Below are positions 1 through 12,363 of a stretch of DNA of 64,000 nt, one piece after another; the first letter of the stretch is position 1, and each line of letters begins with the position of its first letter. The position numbers were made by a program, and so were the translations under genes. The notes under the pieces were generated by a model that saw nothing but the letters and a program-made list of their open reading frames with translations, was not told where the DNA came from and ran no database searches. Origin of the DNA: Ipomoea triloba (taxonomy: Eukaryota > Streptophyta > Magnoliopsida > Solanales > Convolvulaceae); assembly GCF_003576645.1 (NCBI RefSeq), contig NC_044929.1, positions 18,215,810 through 18,279,809 on the forward strand, written 5' to 3'.

Positions 1-420
1 TTTATCATTTAAAATTTAAGCAACCACATATATCATGTGTATTAGGCAATTTTAGTCACAAAGAATGACTAAATTATTTCATGGCACTAAATAATAGTCA
101 CAAAGAATGACTAAATTATTTCATGGCACTAAATAATCACTTTCAACAATGACTAAATTATTTCATGGCACTAAATAATCACTTTCAACCAAAGTTGAGA
201 GTTGAACATTTTTTCAAGGGAGAACGACCATTTTAGTCTCTCAATTATTTTATCATTTAAAATTTAAGCAATCACATATATATCATGTGTATTGGGCAAT
301 TTTAGTCACAAAGAATGACTAAATTATTTCATGGCACTAAATAATCACTTTCAACAAAAATTGAGAGTTGAACGTTTTTTCAAGGGAGAACGACCATTTT
401 AGTCTCTCAATTATACTAGA
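1..420. repeat. Tandemly duplicated AT-rich segment
   Basis: A block beginning TTTATCATTTAAAATTTAAG at position 1 recurs near 248 and both copies run through 'ttttttcaagggagaacgaccattttagtctctcaatta' style sequence. Inside the first copy a roughly 39-bp piece (core GAATGACTAAATTATTTC) is itself repeated three times; the second copy has it once. No coding sequence is seen. The right end of each copy is the terminus of the MITE that follows, so the duplication arose after or together with that insertion. Confidence 0.75.
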
Positions 421-1211
421 ATAATCAACTTAGTCCTTTTAATTATACATGTGACCCCATTTAATCCCTCAATTATTTGTATGGTAGTCATTTTAGTCTC
501 TCACATTAAATAATTGTTCAAATTAACGGAAGCACACATTAAATAAGTTAACTTTGTTTGTTTTCTAAATAAATTCATTTTTTTTGGTGTCACTGTCTCT
601 ATTACATTGTAGTATCTTCACTGAGGCTCTCATGACCTCCCATATGGGAGAGTCACTACATGTCATCTGAGCACAAAGTGCTTGACTAACTAAATTCATT
701 TAAATACTCTTTAACAAATAAAAATAATTATATAATTAAATGTTTTCAAAATGATTAATGGAAGCTAAAAAAAATACTAGTAACGAAGTGGGAAATATCA
801 ATACTTTTAAGTCAAAAATCAGTAACAAAGTGTGTGTTTGACTTAAAAGTATTGATTTTTTTTCACTTTGTTACTAGTATTTTCATAGCTTTCATTAATC
901 ATTTTGAAAACATTTAGCTATATGATTATTTTACTCATTAAGGAGTATTTAAATGAATTTACAAAGAAAACTAAGTTACTGATTGTGCTTTTGACTTAAA
1001 ATATATTTTTTACTTATTTAACGTGTGCTTTGAGAGGAAATTGATGAGTTTACATATTTATACTCCCATCACCGTTAATTTGAACAAATATTTGATTAAG
1101 AGACTAAAATGACCATCATGCAGATGGACTAAATGGAGTCACACGTGTAATTAATGAACTGAGTTGACTATTCTAATATAATTGAGGGACTAAAATAATC
1201 ATTTTCCCCTC
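384..1211. mobile_element. MITE-like element with long terminal inverted repeats
   Basis: The left arm (GACCATTTTAGTCTCTCAA, AGAATAATCAACTTAGTCC, AATTAACGG) reappears as an imperfect inverted copy at about 1070-1205 (CCGTTAATTTGAACAAAT ... GAACTGAGTTGACTATTCT ... GGGACTAAAATAATC). Arms are roughly 150 bp. A second inner inverted pair involves GACTTAAAAGTATTGAT near 805-855. No transposase is present. It is a non-autonomous DNA element; the superfamily is uncertain because I could not fix a clean target-site duplication. Confidence 0.7.
580..695 (-). mobile_element. tRNA-derived SINE fragment nested in the MITE
   Basis: Read on the minus strand this carries GTGCTCAGATGACATGTAGTGAC followed by GAGAGCCTCAGTGAAG and an A-rich tail. 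The same layout is seen in the clearer copy at 50309-50450. The A/B-box-like spacing and A-rich 3' end support a SINE. It is old and diverged. Confidence 0.5.
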
Positions 1212-1215
1212 TTTC

Positions 1216-1624
1216 TATTTTGGGAATTATTGAGACTCAAGATTTGAACTAGAACATGGTTGAATCTAGCAAAATATTTTGAATTATGATATACTTATTT
1301 AGAAATTCTGTTTTAATATATGAGTGTTACAAATTTATCAACATCTCATCGGAAACCAAGATTAATTAGAAAATATATACTCCGTATATATTTGGTCATT
1401 CAGACACTTGGGATTATTAGTTATTTTGATTATTTACTGTTAAAAATTATAAAATATACTCTCAACTTTATAAAATTGTGAAAGTTTTAGTCTTTCAACG
1501 AACCAAAAGATAAGGAATGCTAAGGTTCTTATACTTTCATGGGCATATTATTATACCTAGATGAAATTTCTAAATTTGAACGAGATAACCCTCACGGAAT
1601 TTTGTTTAGTTTATGTAGTCATTG
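1216..1624. other. AT-rich intergenic sequence, nothing recognised
   Basis: No coding sequence, RNA gene or clear repeat is visible. A TACTCCGTATATAT motif near 1378-1391 is the kind of MITE relic common in plant genomes. Confidence 0.5.
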
Positions 1625-2300
1625 CTATATTGTTTTTTGAAAACAAACCAACAAGGCATTGCTATATTGTGTTGTTAGCTTTTCTATGAACCGGCACTCA
1701 TTGGCCCACTGTACATGGGCCTCAGTGAATGTCAGTCCAAGATCCAAAGCAGTTGTTACATAGAGGACCATGGATGGTTCACACATCGCTATGTGAATCA
1801 TGATCGTCAAATGAAATTGTGGTAAAATTAAAATGATATTTTAGTGTTGCTATAATGAAATTAGTTTGTGTGAAAAATGAAATTAAAAAACATAGCTTAT
1901 TCAGTAATATATTAATGTATATTGTTAAATGATACGTTAGTGTTGCTATAATTAAACTGATGTGTGTGAAAAATGAAACTATATTTAAAGTCCGTACAAT
2001 AACATATATTGTCAAATAAACTTGTGATTTAATTAAAATAATATTTCAACTTTACTATAATTAAATTAATGTGTGGAAAGTGAAATTAAAAAACAAAGCT
2101 CATGTAATAATGTATATTGTCAAATGAAACTGTAGTAAAATTAAAATGATACTTTGGTATTGCTATAATGAAATTAGTGTGTGTGCAAAATGAAACTAAA
2201 AAACACAACAATATTCCCTAAATAAAATTTAAGTGTAATTAGAATAGTACTTACTTCGTGGTCCACATTGCTTCATGAACCATGGTCCACAGTAAAATTT
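1625..2300. repeat. Degenerate minisatellite inside palindrome-ended element
   Basis: Units of about 100-130 bp, built on motifs like TGTCAAATGAAACTGTAGTA, AAAATGATACTTTGGTATTG and TGCTATAATGAAATTAGTGTG, repeat with heavy divergence between about 1805 and 2240. They are flanked by terminal-type sequences such as GAGGACCATGGATGGTTCAC (about 1760) and GAACCATGGTCCACAG (about 2278). Short reading frames here are by-products of the repeats, not genes. Confidence 0.6.
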
Positions 2301-2317
2301 GTCAATCCAAAGGAATT

Positions 2318-3080
2318 GTTATACGGTGGACCATGGTCCAAAAACGGTGTTGTTTCTTTAAGTAATGAAATGGTGGTCGTTATATTTAACAAATCCCCTA
2401 TTTCTGGTGCGTTTAGATCAAAATGAAACTACGGTGTATCTAAAATGGAACTGAATAACTTGTCTCACATATTATATTAAATATATCAAATGAAGTTGTA
2501 ATTGAATTGAAATGATACTTTAGTTGTGTTGAAATGAAATTACAGTATGTATAAAATGAAACTGAATAACATATCTTACATATTGAGTGTACATTGCCAA
2601 ATGAAACTGTAGTTGATTGAAATGATATTTTAGTTGTGCTGAAATGAAACTACAATATGTATAAAAAGAAACTAAATAACATATCTCACATATTGAGTGT
2701 ATATGTATTGTCAAATGAAATTGTAGTTATATTTAATTGTGCTGTAATAAAACTACATTGTATATAAAATGAAATTGAATAATAGTTTCACATATTTGAG
2801 TATATATTGCATAATGAAACCATAGCTGAATTAGAATCATAATTTAGTGTAGAATTGGAATTATAATTTAGTGGTGTTGTAATAAGATTACAGTGTGTAT
2901 AAAATGAAATTCAATAACATGTCTCGTTGTAATAAGACTATTGAAATGAAATTACAATGTATATTTAAAATGAAATTGAACATGTTATACAAACATAATT
3001 AATTATACGGAACGAATGCCGTTTGTTTTCATTAAAAAAAACGACGTACCGTTTTAGACCATGGTCCATAATAAAATTTG
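2318..3080. mobile_element. Palindrome-ended non-autonomous element, copy 1
   Basis: The left end reads TTATACGGTGGACCATGGTCC then AAAAACGGTGTTGTTT. The right end reads AACGACGTACCGTTTTAGACC followed by ATGGTCCATAATA, so the termini are inverted. The interior is a diverged repeat of AAATGAAACTGTAGTTGA-like motifs. No protein is encoded. The long inverted ends resemble foldback/Mutator-like MITEs, but no TSD could be defined. Confidence 0.6.
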
Positions 3081-3374
3081 CCCATCCAAAGAGCAAATTA
3101 TTGTGTGAACCATGGTCTACCTAATGTTATATGAACCACAATAAAAAAGTACATTTTAAATATACTAAAAATATATTATTCGTGTACTGAAAACACATTA
3201 TACAAAATAATGTACTTTCAGTACTCAAATAATGTACTTTTCCTGAATATAATGTGTATTTTGAATATACTAAAATAACATTATTTATATACTGAATGTA
3301 CATTATTTGATAATATGGTCCACATAGTTGTGCGAAACATGGTCCATACAATAATAGTTGCATCGAAAGTGCAA

Positions 3375-3965
3375 ATTATGCCGTGGACCTTGGTCCAAAA
3401 CTACGTCGTTTTGTCTTTTTTTTTAAAAAAAAAAAAAATTAGTAAACATATTGCTGAATATAGAGTTGTCCAAAAATGTGTGAATGTAGAGGTTTCAAAG
3501 TGTGAATGTAGAGTATAGAAATTGTGAATGTAGACTTATGATTGTGTGAATGTAGAGTTGCCTAGAAATGTGTGAATGTGGAGGTTTCAAATTGTGAATA
3601 TGGAGTGTAGAAATCGTGAATGTAGAGTTATGCATGTGTGAATCTGTAATAGAGTTAAGAAGTTCTAGCAACTTATAGCCCTGTAATGTGTAAATGTGGA
3701 GTTCTCAAGTTGTGAATGTGGAGTATATGACCTGTGAATATAGAGTTTTGAATGTGTGAATGCATAACAGTGGTAATATATTTATTAAATATATAACCCT
3801 GTAATGTGTGAATGTAGAGTTTACAAATTGCGAATGTAGAGTATAGTGTATGTGAATGTAGAGTTTGTCCACATTTCAGGCCGAAATGTTTAGTAAAAAA
3901 AAAAGTAAAAAAAAAAAAAACCAAAAAAACGGCGTCGTTGGACCTGGGTCCACGGCATAACTATT
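3375..3965. mobile_element. Palindrome-ended non-autonomous element, copy 2, in SMG8 upstream region
   Basis: The left end TTATGCCGTGGACCTTGGTCC is followed by AAAACTACGTCGTTTTG. The right end reads AACGGCGTCGTTGGACC then TGGGTCCACGGCATAA, the inverted match. The interior repeats TGTGAATGTAGAGTT-type units about every 20-40 bp. Similar sequence (AATAGTTGCATC.AAAG) lies on both sides, at about 3354 and 3970. It ends about 280 bp before the SMG8 start codon and may lie in that promoter. Confidence 0.65.
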
Positions 3966-4242
3966 GGTAATAGTTGCATCCAAAGGTATTGGGCTTTGAA
4001 GCTTCATAAATATGGGCTGGACTTCTAAAAACATGATGTAACCCAGCCCAATTCCCACATCAAGATTTTACCTGATTTCTATTCTGACTGGCTTCCATCT
4101 TCGTCTCGTCTTCCTCGAGTCAAACAGCAAAGATTCACATTTAATTCACTCACACTCCACCGCCCAGCCACCGCAGCAACCGCCGTTCTCCGCCGCCCCT
4201 TCAAACGCCAATTGCTATCTTAGTCACAGAGTCCCGGCTTTA

Positions 4243-7200
4243 ATGGACTCACAAAAGCTACCCAATTCCCAACCCATGCGAGTCCTCATTCGACCCCCAA
4301 TCCCACCCCCAGCTCATACCTCCACTCCCCCTAGCCCCACCCCCCCCCCACCCCCTCCTCCCCACCCGCCTCCGCTCAACGGCGTCGTAGTTGTCGGCTT
4401 CATCGGGAAACGTCATGCTGACGTCACCAGCTTAATCAACACAGTTATCGACTCGAATGTCTTCGGCTCGGGCGGGTTGGACAGGCCGTTTCGCATCGAG
4501 AATTTGGAATTTGGTGATGAAATCAAGAGTTGGTTTAGGTTTAGGGATATCAGCTATTACCATGATGAGGAAAAGGGGATTTTGTATTTGCAGTACTCGT
4601 CGATCGACTGCCCCGCGCTGGAGGGGAATATGGAGTCTCGTATGGGTTTTGATTCCATATTGGAGGACTATGAGTTCGGGGATCTTCAAGCTATGCTTTT
4701 TATCTTCTCTGTCAGTTTTTCTCCATCACATTTACACTTTCTATTTATCTTATCCTTTGCAAATTTAAACGTTTATCTTGTTTTGATTCACATTACACCC
4801 TTTCTATTTGTGGTTCCGATGATACTTGATTGTGATGTCAATGTAGTAGAAAGGATTAAAAATTTACAAGTGACCTATAAGTTTGGCTTTAACCTTATGG
4901 ATTAAGAGGAGAGAGAAGTCTTGTGAACTGAGCCACTGAGGAGTGGTAAGAAGAAGAGGTTTTAGACATAAGCTTAAGGTTAAAAGCTCTTGTTTATGCC
5001 ATGAAAAGATATGTTTTCTGTAATCAAGCTAGCTTCGCTGTTATTGCTTGGTTCTGCAATTTGAATTTAACAAATGAGATATTGCTTCCAGTTAATCTGA
5101 TGGCTTTTGGTGTCCCTTATTGTTTGATCATGTAGTGGTGGATCTATTTTTTGGAACATATTGGGAATAAAAAGTAGGAAGAATATAAGCAACTAACTAA
5201 CTGCCCCACAACTGGCATTTTCGGTTTTTGATAATCCACTTCCTTGATTGTAGAGTGGAAAAATAATTTATCTTTGTTAACGATGTTAAGTGTGTAACCT
5301 ATCCTTTCTTATTTCAGATTTGTTTGTGTATATGTGGTTTATGATTAGACAGTAGTATTTTTCAGTGATACACAAAATAAAGCTGGTATTGATTCTTGTG
5401 ATTGCAAAATCATGCATTGCTATTCATAGATGAGAATATTAGATACTTGCTATCTGCTGAGGCAATAAGGCTTCATTATGATTAAGATTTTGAAGTTATG
5501 TTGTTTCATTTGAATTTAATTTAAAGAAGTATACAAATCAGAAAGGATTAAATATATGAACCTTCTGTCTTTTAGGGCATATTTTATTCATCCAGATTTT
5601 GGGTTTCTTTGCTTATCAATCTCGTCTTAGGCAGAAAAATTTTATGACTTCAGATGTGAAACCTGTATGGTCTTGCCTAGTTGCCTCTGGAGTCTTAGTC
5701 TTAGGCTTTGGATTAGAGATGTTACTTCATTTATTCCATCCTTTTTTTCCTTGGTGAGTGATTCAATTATTATTAGTTATGCAGGTTTGCCATGTAGTAA
5801 TTTTTATTCAAGAAGGATCACATTTTGACACCCCGACACTGAAGAAATTTCGCATTCTGCAAGCTGCCAAAAATGCAATGAGTCCATTTGTGAAATCGCA
5901 AACTGTACCCCCATCAGCATCTGGCTCACGATTCTCATCTCCGTCACGGACTTCTATATCAGAATCATTGTCTAACAATAATTCTCCTGTCAACAGCCGA
6001 GGCATTTTAAGTCGTAATACTTCGGCAATTACATTGATGCCAGGGTTAGGTTCATATGCCTCTTTATTACCCGGACAATGTACTCCAGTAACTCTTTTTG
6101 TTTACCTAGATGATTTCTTAGATAGTATTCCTGGTTCTAGTGTTGAGAAGCCACCAGAGATTTCCTCACTTAACCAATCATCAAGTTTGAGTAGTTTGCT
6201 CAGGCCAAACTTGCCTACAAAGGGACCTGGTTCAGTAGTTGTGCTTGCACGCCCTGTAAATGAAACTGAAGGTGGATTTAGAAAGAAATTGCAATCATCC
6301 CTTGAGGCACAGATCCGCTTTTCAATTAAAAAATGCCGAACACTTTCAGGGTCTGAAAATAGTCATAGGGCTAGAAGTGGTGCTATGTCAAATTCAGCTC
6401 CTTTGTTTTCCCTTGATGCTTCGAAGGCTGTTGTGCTTGTAGACATATCTTCAATTCAGAAAGGTGAGTCACTTGAATTTGCTACCAGCGTTGTGGAAGA
6501 TATTATATCTGGGAAGGCATCTTCAGATGCTCTTTTGCTTGAATGTCACAGCCAGAGTGGAAACAGAGAAGACATACTTTCTGTTAAGGAGTTCATCTGC
6601 AGGCAGTTGGACATATTAAGAGGAAGAGGTGGCATGGTTTCCAATAGCAATAGTGGTTCAGCTACTGGCGTTGGCATGGTTGCTATAGCTGCAGCAGCTG
6701 CTGCTGCCTCTGCCTCAGCTGCTTCTGGAAGGGCATTCACTACTCCTGAACTTCCAAGTCTGGACATCTGGTCCTCTTCTAGTCAACTTATTCTACATGC
6801 AATCCTCTCTGCCCAGCATGGATATATAGATAAAACTGAAATCAGTAAGAGGAAACCCCGTCGGCAGAATTCTGTTTCACCACCCATTGAACGCAGTGCA
6901 TCAAAAGTTAGTGATCCTCTTGAAACTGCAGTTTCTTATTTATCAAGTGGTAGAGGACTGAATGCTAGATTTTCCACTTTATGGTGCCAAAAGGCCCTTC
7001 CTGTAGCTAAGGAGGTTTATTTGAATGACTTGCCTCCATGCTACCCAACTTCTCAACATAATGACCATTTGGAGAGAGCTCTGTCTTCTTTTAACTCAAT
7101 GGTCAAGGGACCTGCTGTGCAGTTGTATATGAAAAAGTTAGAAGATGAATGCACAGCCATCTGGAGTTCTGGAAGGCAACTATGTGATGCAATCAGTCTC

Positions 7201-10200
7201 ACAGGAAAACCATGCATGCATAGGAGACATGAAGATGAAACTGGCACTTTGCATTCCAGTGGATATGTCTTCCTTCATGCTTGTGCCTGTGGTCGATCGA
7301 GACGGCTGCGATCAGACCCTTTTGATTTTGAATCAGCTAATGTTACATTCAATGGTTCTATGGATTGTGATAAGCTACTCCCCATGCTCCAGCCTCCTCG
7401 CGGAAGTGTTATTGGACCTGTTCAGCCCTCTTCATGGAGTTTAGTTCGAGTTGGAAATGCCAGGTACTATCAGCCATCTAAAGGTTTAATCCAGAGTGGC
7501 TTTAGTGCTACAGAGAAGTTCCTTTCAAAGTGGTCCATCTTGCTTGAGAAACCGAAAGTGTTAAATGCTCCACTGCCAAGCAATTTTCAGCAAGCCTCTT
7601 CCAATTTGTTTCATAGTGAATCCAAGGATGATACTAATCCAGACACAATGGTAGATCAGGTTGGTGCTATAAGGTTGCTTGATAAAGAAATGCGAAGTGA
7701 AGTGAAGATGCAAAGAAAATCCTCTTTAGGAGATATTAGAGGTGAAGATAAGACAAACAGTTTCAGTAAAAAACTATCTAACTTTACTATGAGGAAACCT
7801 TTCTCTGAGGTGGTTGCTGGATCAGCAAATCCAGATTCAGCATTTCCTCCTCTCCAATCAAAAGCACAACCCCAGCCATCTATAGCGAAGGGTATGAAAC
7901 AGCAAAGCGATAAAGATGGAGCTAGAGAGAAGGTCAGTGAAATCACTGATGCTGAAGAATCTGAAAAAGTTGGTGTCATTCCTGCTGTGGATGAAGCTGT
8001 GAATGGCAATGTTACTCTTTCTAATGGCTTCAGTAAAGTCAATCGGTTTTCAGAGATAGATACTGATATATTTCCTATGCATATCAACAGCGGTGCAAAA
8101 ACCAAAGCAGTCTCTTTGAAACATGTAACCATCTACATTGGATTTGAGCATGAATGTCCTCATGGGCACCGATTTATATTATCCTCAGACCATCTCAAAG
8201 AACTTGGTTCCCCTTATTTGGTCACTGAAGATTCCACTACAGCTTTGGAGCGTGAAGATCATAAATTGGCAGAACATCCCAAAGCGGGTAAGAATGGAGG
8301 TCATGGTAAAGGCCGCCGTCAATCAAATGGAATCATTTCTGCTGCATCTAGAAGAGTTAGAAACTTGGAGAAGTCAAAGGAGAGAACAGATAATGGCTAT
8401 GCATATGTAGATGGATCAATGCAACCTTCCAAGCCCCCTAAAGAACAGCCTAGTATGATGATAGATGCTGCTTCTCGTAAAGATCTTGAACCTAGACTTC
8501 AATCTCATAGCCTTGCTGGCACTGGCTACACTTTCCCCTTGTTGAATAGAAATTTGCCACTATACATGAACTGCCCACACTGTATGAACTTGAAGAATAA
8601 GAAGGATGAGACAGATGCCAAATTTGCAGGCAGTGTTTCACAGCTTCAGAGGATTTTTGTGGTAGACATCATAACCTTTATTTTTATTGTCAATTTTGTC
8701 AATGGTTCTAATCTAATATGAGCTGTCATAGAGTATTCCCTCTTTATCTGGTTTTTTTCTTTTCCCCGGACTGATTATGCATATCGATTTAGTACTCTGT
8801 ATGATTCTGCTTGGGAGTGAAATACTTTTTAACTCAATTATGCTAAAATATTCAGACAAAGGAATCTGGCTGCAGAAAATGATGCATTAAGAGGAATCTG
8901 ATTGACCATAGAAACGATTGCCTCTGAAATTCCTGTTGTCTGCTTACCTATAATATGCCTTGTAATCTTACCTTTTCTGATTTCATTCAAAACTCTAGTT
9001 ACAAAATTTTGGTTATGAGTGTTGATAATTAAATTTTGCATTTTACAATAAATTATGCATTTGGGGTTACCTTTTCTGATTTCATTCATATTTTCGAGCC
9101 TCATGCACTCGTGTTTCCATTTTCTTTTTTCTTGCTTGTTTATATTTTGCGACTTTCAGCTGTTAACTACTTTTCCATGTATGATAACTAATTATTTTTC
9201 AGGCAGCTCTGTTAAGTATGCATTTTGATTTGCAGGTCACACCTCCATTTCCTGTTGTCTTAGCAGCATGCCCCATTATACAATTTGAGGTAACTCCTTC
9301 CAGGTTTTTAATACAAGTCTGTGGGCTTTGAATTGTAATCTCAAATGGAAAAGATTTTTCTCATCACTTATTGCCAGCAATAAAGTCACATTATCATTTA
9401 AATACTAAGCATCTTTGGTCATCAAAATCATGAGGGAGCAACACATAGATTAACAGGGAAAGTTGAAAAGGCTTAGTCTTTGAATAGGGAGGGGATACAA
9501 CTTTCCCTGACTAAAGACTGAGAAGTTGCTAATAATTGAAAACTCTCCATTTTGTCTCTAACAAAAGAGGCATACTGCTGTCTGTTTGTTCTATGAGCAC
9601 CTAAACCTTTAATGAGCGGAACATCTATCAGTGAAGCAAGAGAACCACAAGGCATAAGGTCGTCATAGAGTCTTGCCATTTTAGTTGATGTTCTGAATGC
9701 TTCGTCTTTATTGCCTATTTGTACCCTCTAATAACACACTAAATGAGTTCCTTATGCAGTCGGGTTCCTTCTCTATTCCAATATCTTTCTGGTTAACAAT
9801 GAGGTAGAATTCCTAATTAATTCAAAGATGGAGAAAAATTGTAGGGAACTAGGTACTTGTACAATGAATAGAAATATCTGTTTTAAAGAACATTTTTCTT
9901 ACTAATGCTTGAAAGATAGAATCTTGAGAAATAATGACATTCCTCTCCTCACTTCACAAGGTAACTTTCATATTTCATTGCAGTTTATTAGTGGTGGTTA
10001 TTGTTGAAAAGCATCAAGTGATAGAAGAAACAAATTTAAAACTCAAAAAGTGGAAGCTACATTTGCTTTTGCTATGCTTGTGTTTTTAGTTTTTTTTTTT
10101 TTTTTGAAAACGTGTTTTTAGTTGGTACTCTTGTTGTCATTGGCTGAATAAAATCCTGTTGAATATTAGGAAACTCCTAGTAGGAGTGGGCTTAGTTTTG

Positions 10201-10304
10201 TATTCCTATTAGGCTTGATTTAGTCCTCATGTTCCTATAAATATAGGATCCTTATATAGATAGAAGTATAGAGTACATGGAGAGATAATTTATTGTAATC
10301 TTTC

Positions 10305-10346
<42 letters not shown>

Positions 10347-12288
10347 TTTCTATTATCTTTTATCTTTTTCTTTGGTTTCTCACATATTTTGCTTCTGCCT
10401 AAGTCCCTAACTGGCGGGTGGTTGTTATTCTCCACCCGCCTAGCCTTTCAATCCCTCAATTTCAACATGGTATCAAAGCCTAAAATCCCCTAAAACAAAA
10501 TTCCTTTCTTCCACCGCCGTTGCCGCAATCATCCGCCACCGCCGCAACTATTCTTCCTTGTTCCGATGTGTCTGGTGGTTTTTCTTCTAATCTTTCACCA
10601 CTGGACCTCTCAGAACCTCTTCGCGAGCCTACGCCTGAAGACCCATCGCCAGCTGCCGCCGCACGCACCCTCACGTGCCGCCACTGTCGTTGGAAGTTTT
10701 CTCGATTTTCCGGCCAAATCTCTTCTTCTCCGGTGATTTTGTGATCTCACCCCCTACATCTTTGGATTCCTCCCCTCTTTGCGACCTTATTTGGAAAATT
10801 TTGTCGTCATCTGATGCATTCTGGGGACGTGGTTACGTTCGCAGAAACAGATAAGCAGAGAAACGGTAATTTAGGAAGTTGTAGGAGTTCTATTTCATTA
10901 CAATACTATAGTTTATTCCTATTTCATTACTATATTATAGTTTAGAAAGTTGTTAGTTTATTACCATATTATAATTCAGAGAGTTAGAGTATTAGAAAGC
11001 TTCCTAATTTAGTTTTGGTAATTAGATCAGTTTTGGAATCCTTGTACTGCTTATATAAAGGAGTATTAATTTCAATGAAGGTAAGCAGAAAATTTAATCC
11101 CATCAAAGGGAATTAGGGAGTTCTGGGGCCTCAAGAAAACCCAAAGCAGTTCTGTTCTATTTTGTCTCTTTTATTTTTCTGCCTGTGACGATCGGTTCAT
11201 AACATCATCCTGCTCCGACTCCGGCATCATGCACCGCCGCATCCTTCATGTGCCGGACTGCCGGCGAGCTTCCTCACGCGCCGGCAATGTATTTTTTCGG
11301 TTAAAATTTTCCAGATTGTTGTTTTGCCCCACTTTGGACCTTTTTTGGCGAAATTTGAAGGCTTTTTGGGTTTGTTGCCAAACTTCTTTCCCGTGTGTTT
11401 TGGCATAACCGTGTTTGTTTCTTTATCTCCGGTATGCCATATTCATCCTAAGGGTGTTCAATTTTAGCACTACTATAATTTATTCCTAAAGGCCTTTGAT
11501 TATTTCCCATGTTTCAAGTAAGGGGGAGTGTGACTATCTACAATCAATCAGTGAATCAATGTTCTATTTTACTCTATTTTCCTGGTGTTCTACTTTACTC
11601 TTATTCTTATCGATGCTAATCGGTGTGTTATCTTCATCACGTTGTTTTGGGTTTATCTTCATTATTATGGGCTCTACTGCATCCTTTGCTATTCTTTGCT
11701 CCCTTTTCGCCTTTACCACTCTTGATGAAGGCTTTTTTGGCATGTCCTAGAGTGTTTATGTTGTGTTATCTTGAGGCTGTTCATGTTCAACTCTATCCTT
11801 GGTGCGTTCATCTTCACTCCCAAGGATCGTGTTCAACTCCGTCCTTGGTGTGTTCATTCCCAAGATCGTGTTCAGCTCCGTCCTTGGTGTATTCATCTTT
11901 ATTCCCAAGGATTGTGTTCAACTCCGTCCTTGGTGTGTTCATCTTCATTCCCAAGGATCGTGTTCAGTTCTGTTCTTGATGTGTTCGTCTTCATTCCCAA
12001 GGAAGGGTCATGCATGACGCCATATCTCTTTTGAAGCCATCCATCCTCTAGCTGCATTTAATCTTCATTTTAAATTTTGAGTGAGGCAGAGTGCTTGTTT
12101 TAATCCAAGCTGGGAACTTCTAGATGTTCCAGCTTGCGGGGGAGTGTTGAATATTAGGAAACCTTTGTTGAATATTAGGAAACTCCTAGTAGGAGTTGGC
12201 TTAGTTTCCTATTCCTATTAGGCTTGATTTAGTCCCCATGTTCTTATAAATATAGAGTACACAGATAGACAATCTATTGTAATCTTTC

Positions 12289-12363
<75 letters not shown>

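Noticed and set aside
3673..4058. Minus-strand frames upstream of SMG8
   Set aside because: They read through the TGTGAATGTAGAGTT array and the poly(A) stretch of a MITE; no protein features.
6546..6767. Minus-strand alanine-rich frame inside SMG8
   Set aside because: It is the shadow of the alanine/serine-rich coding stretch in exon 2; SMG8 is clearly the real frame.
11496..12034. Overlapping forward frames in the LTR element interior as a gag gene
   Set aside because: The frames are short, repeat-driven, and contain no zinc knuckle or capsid motif.
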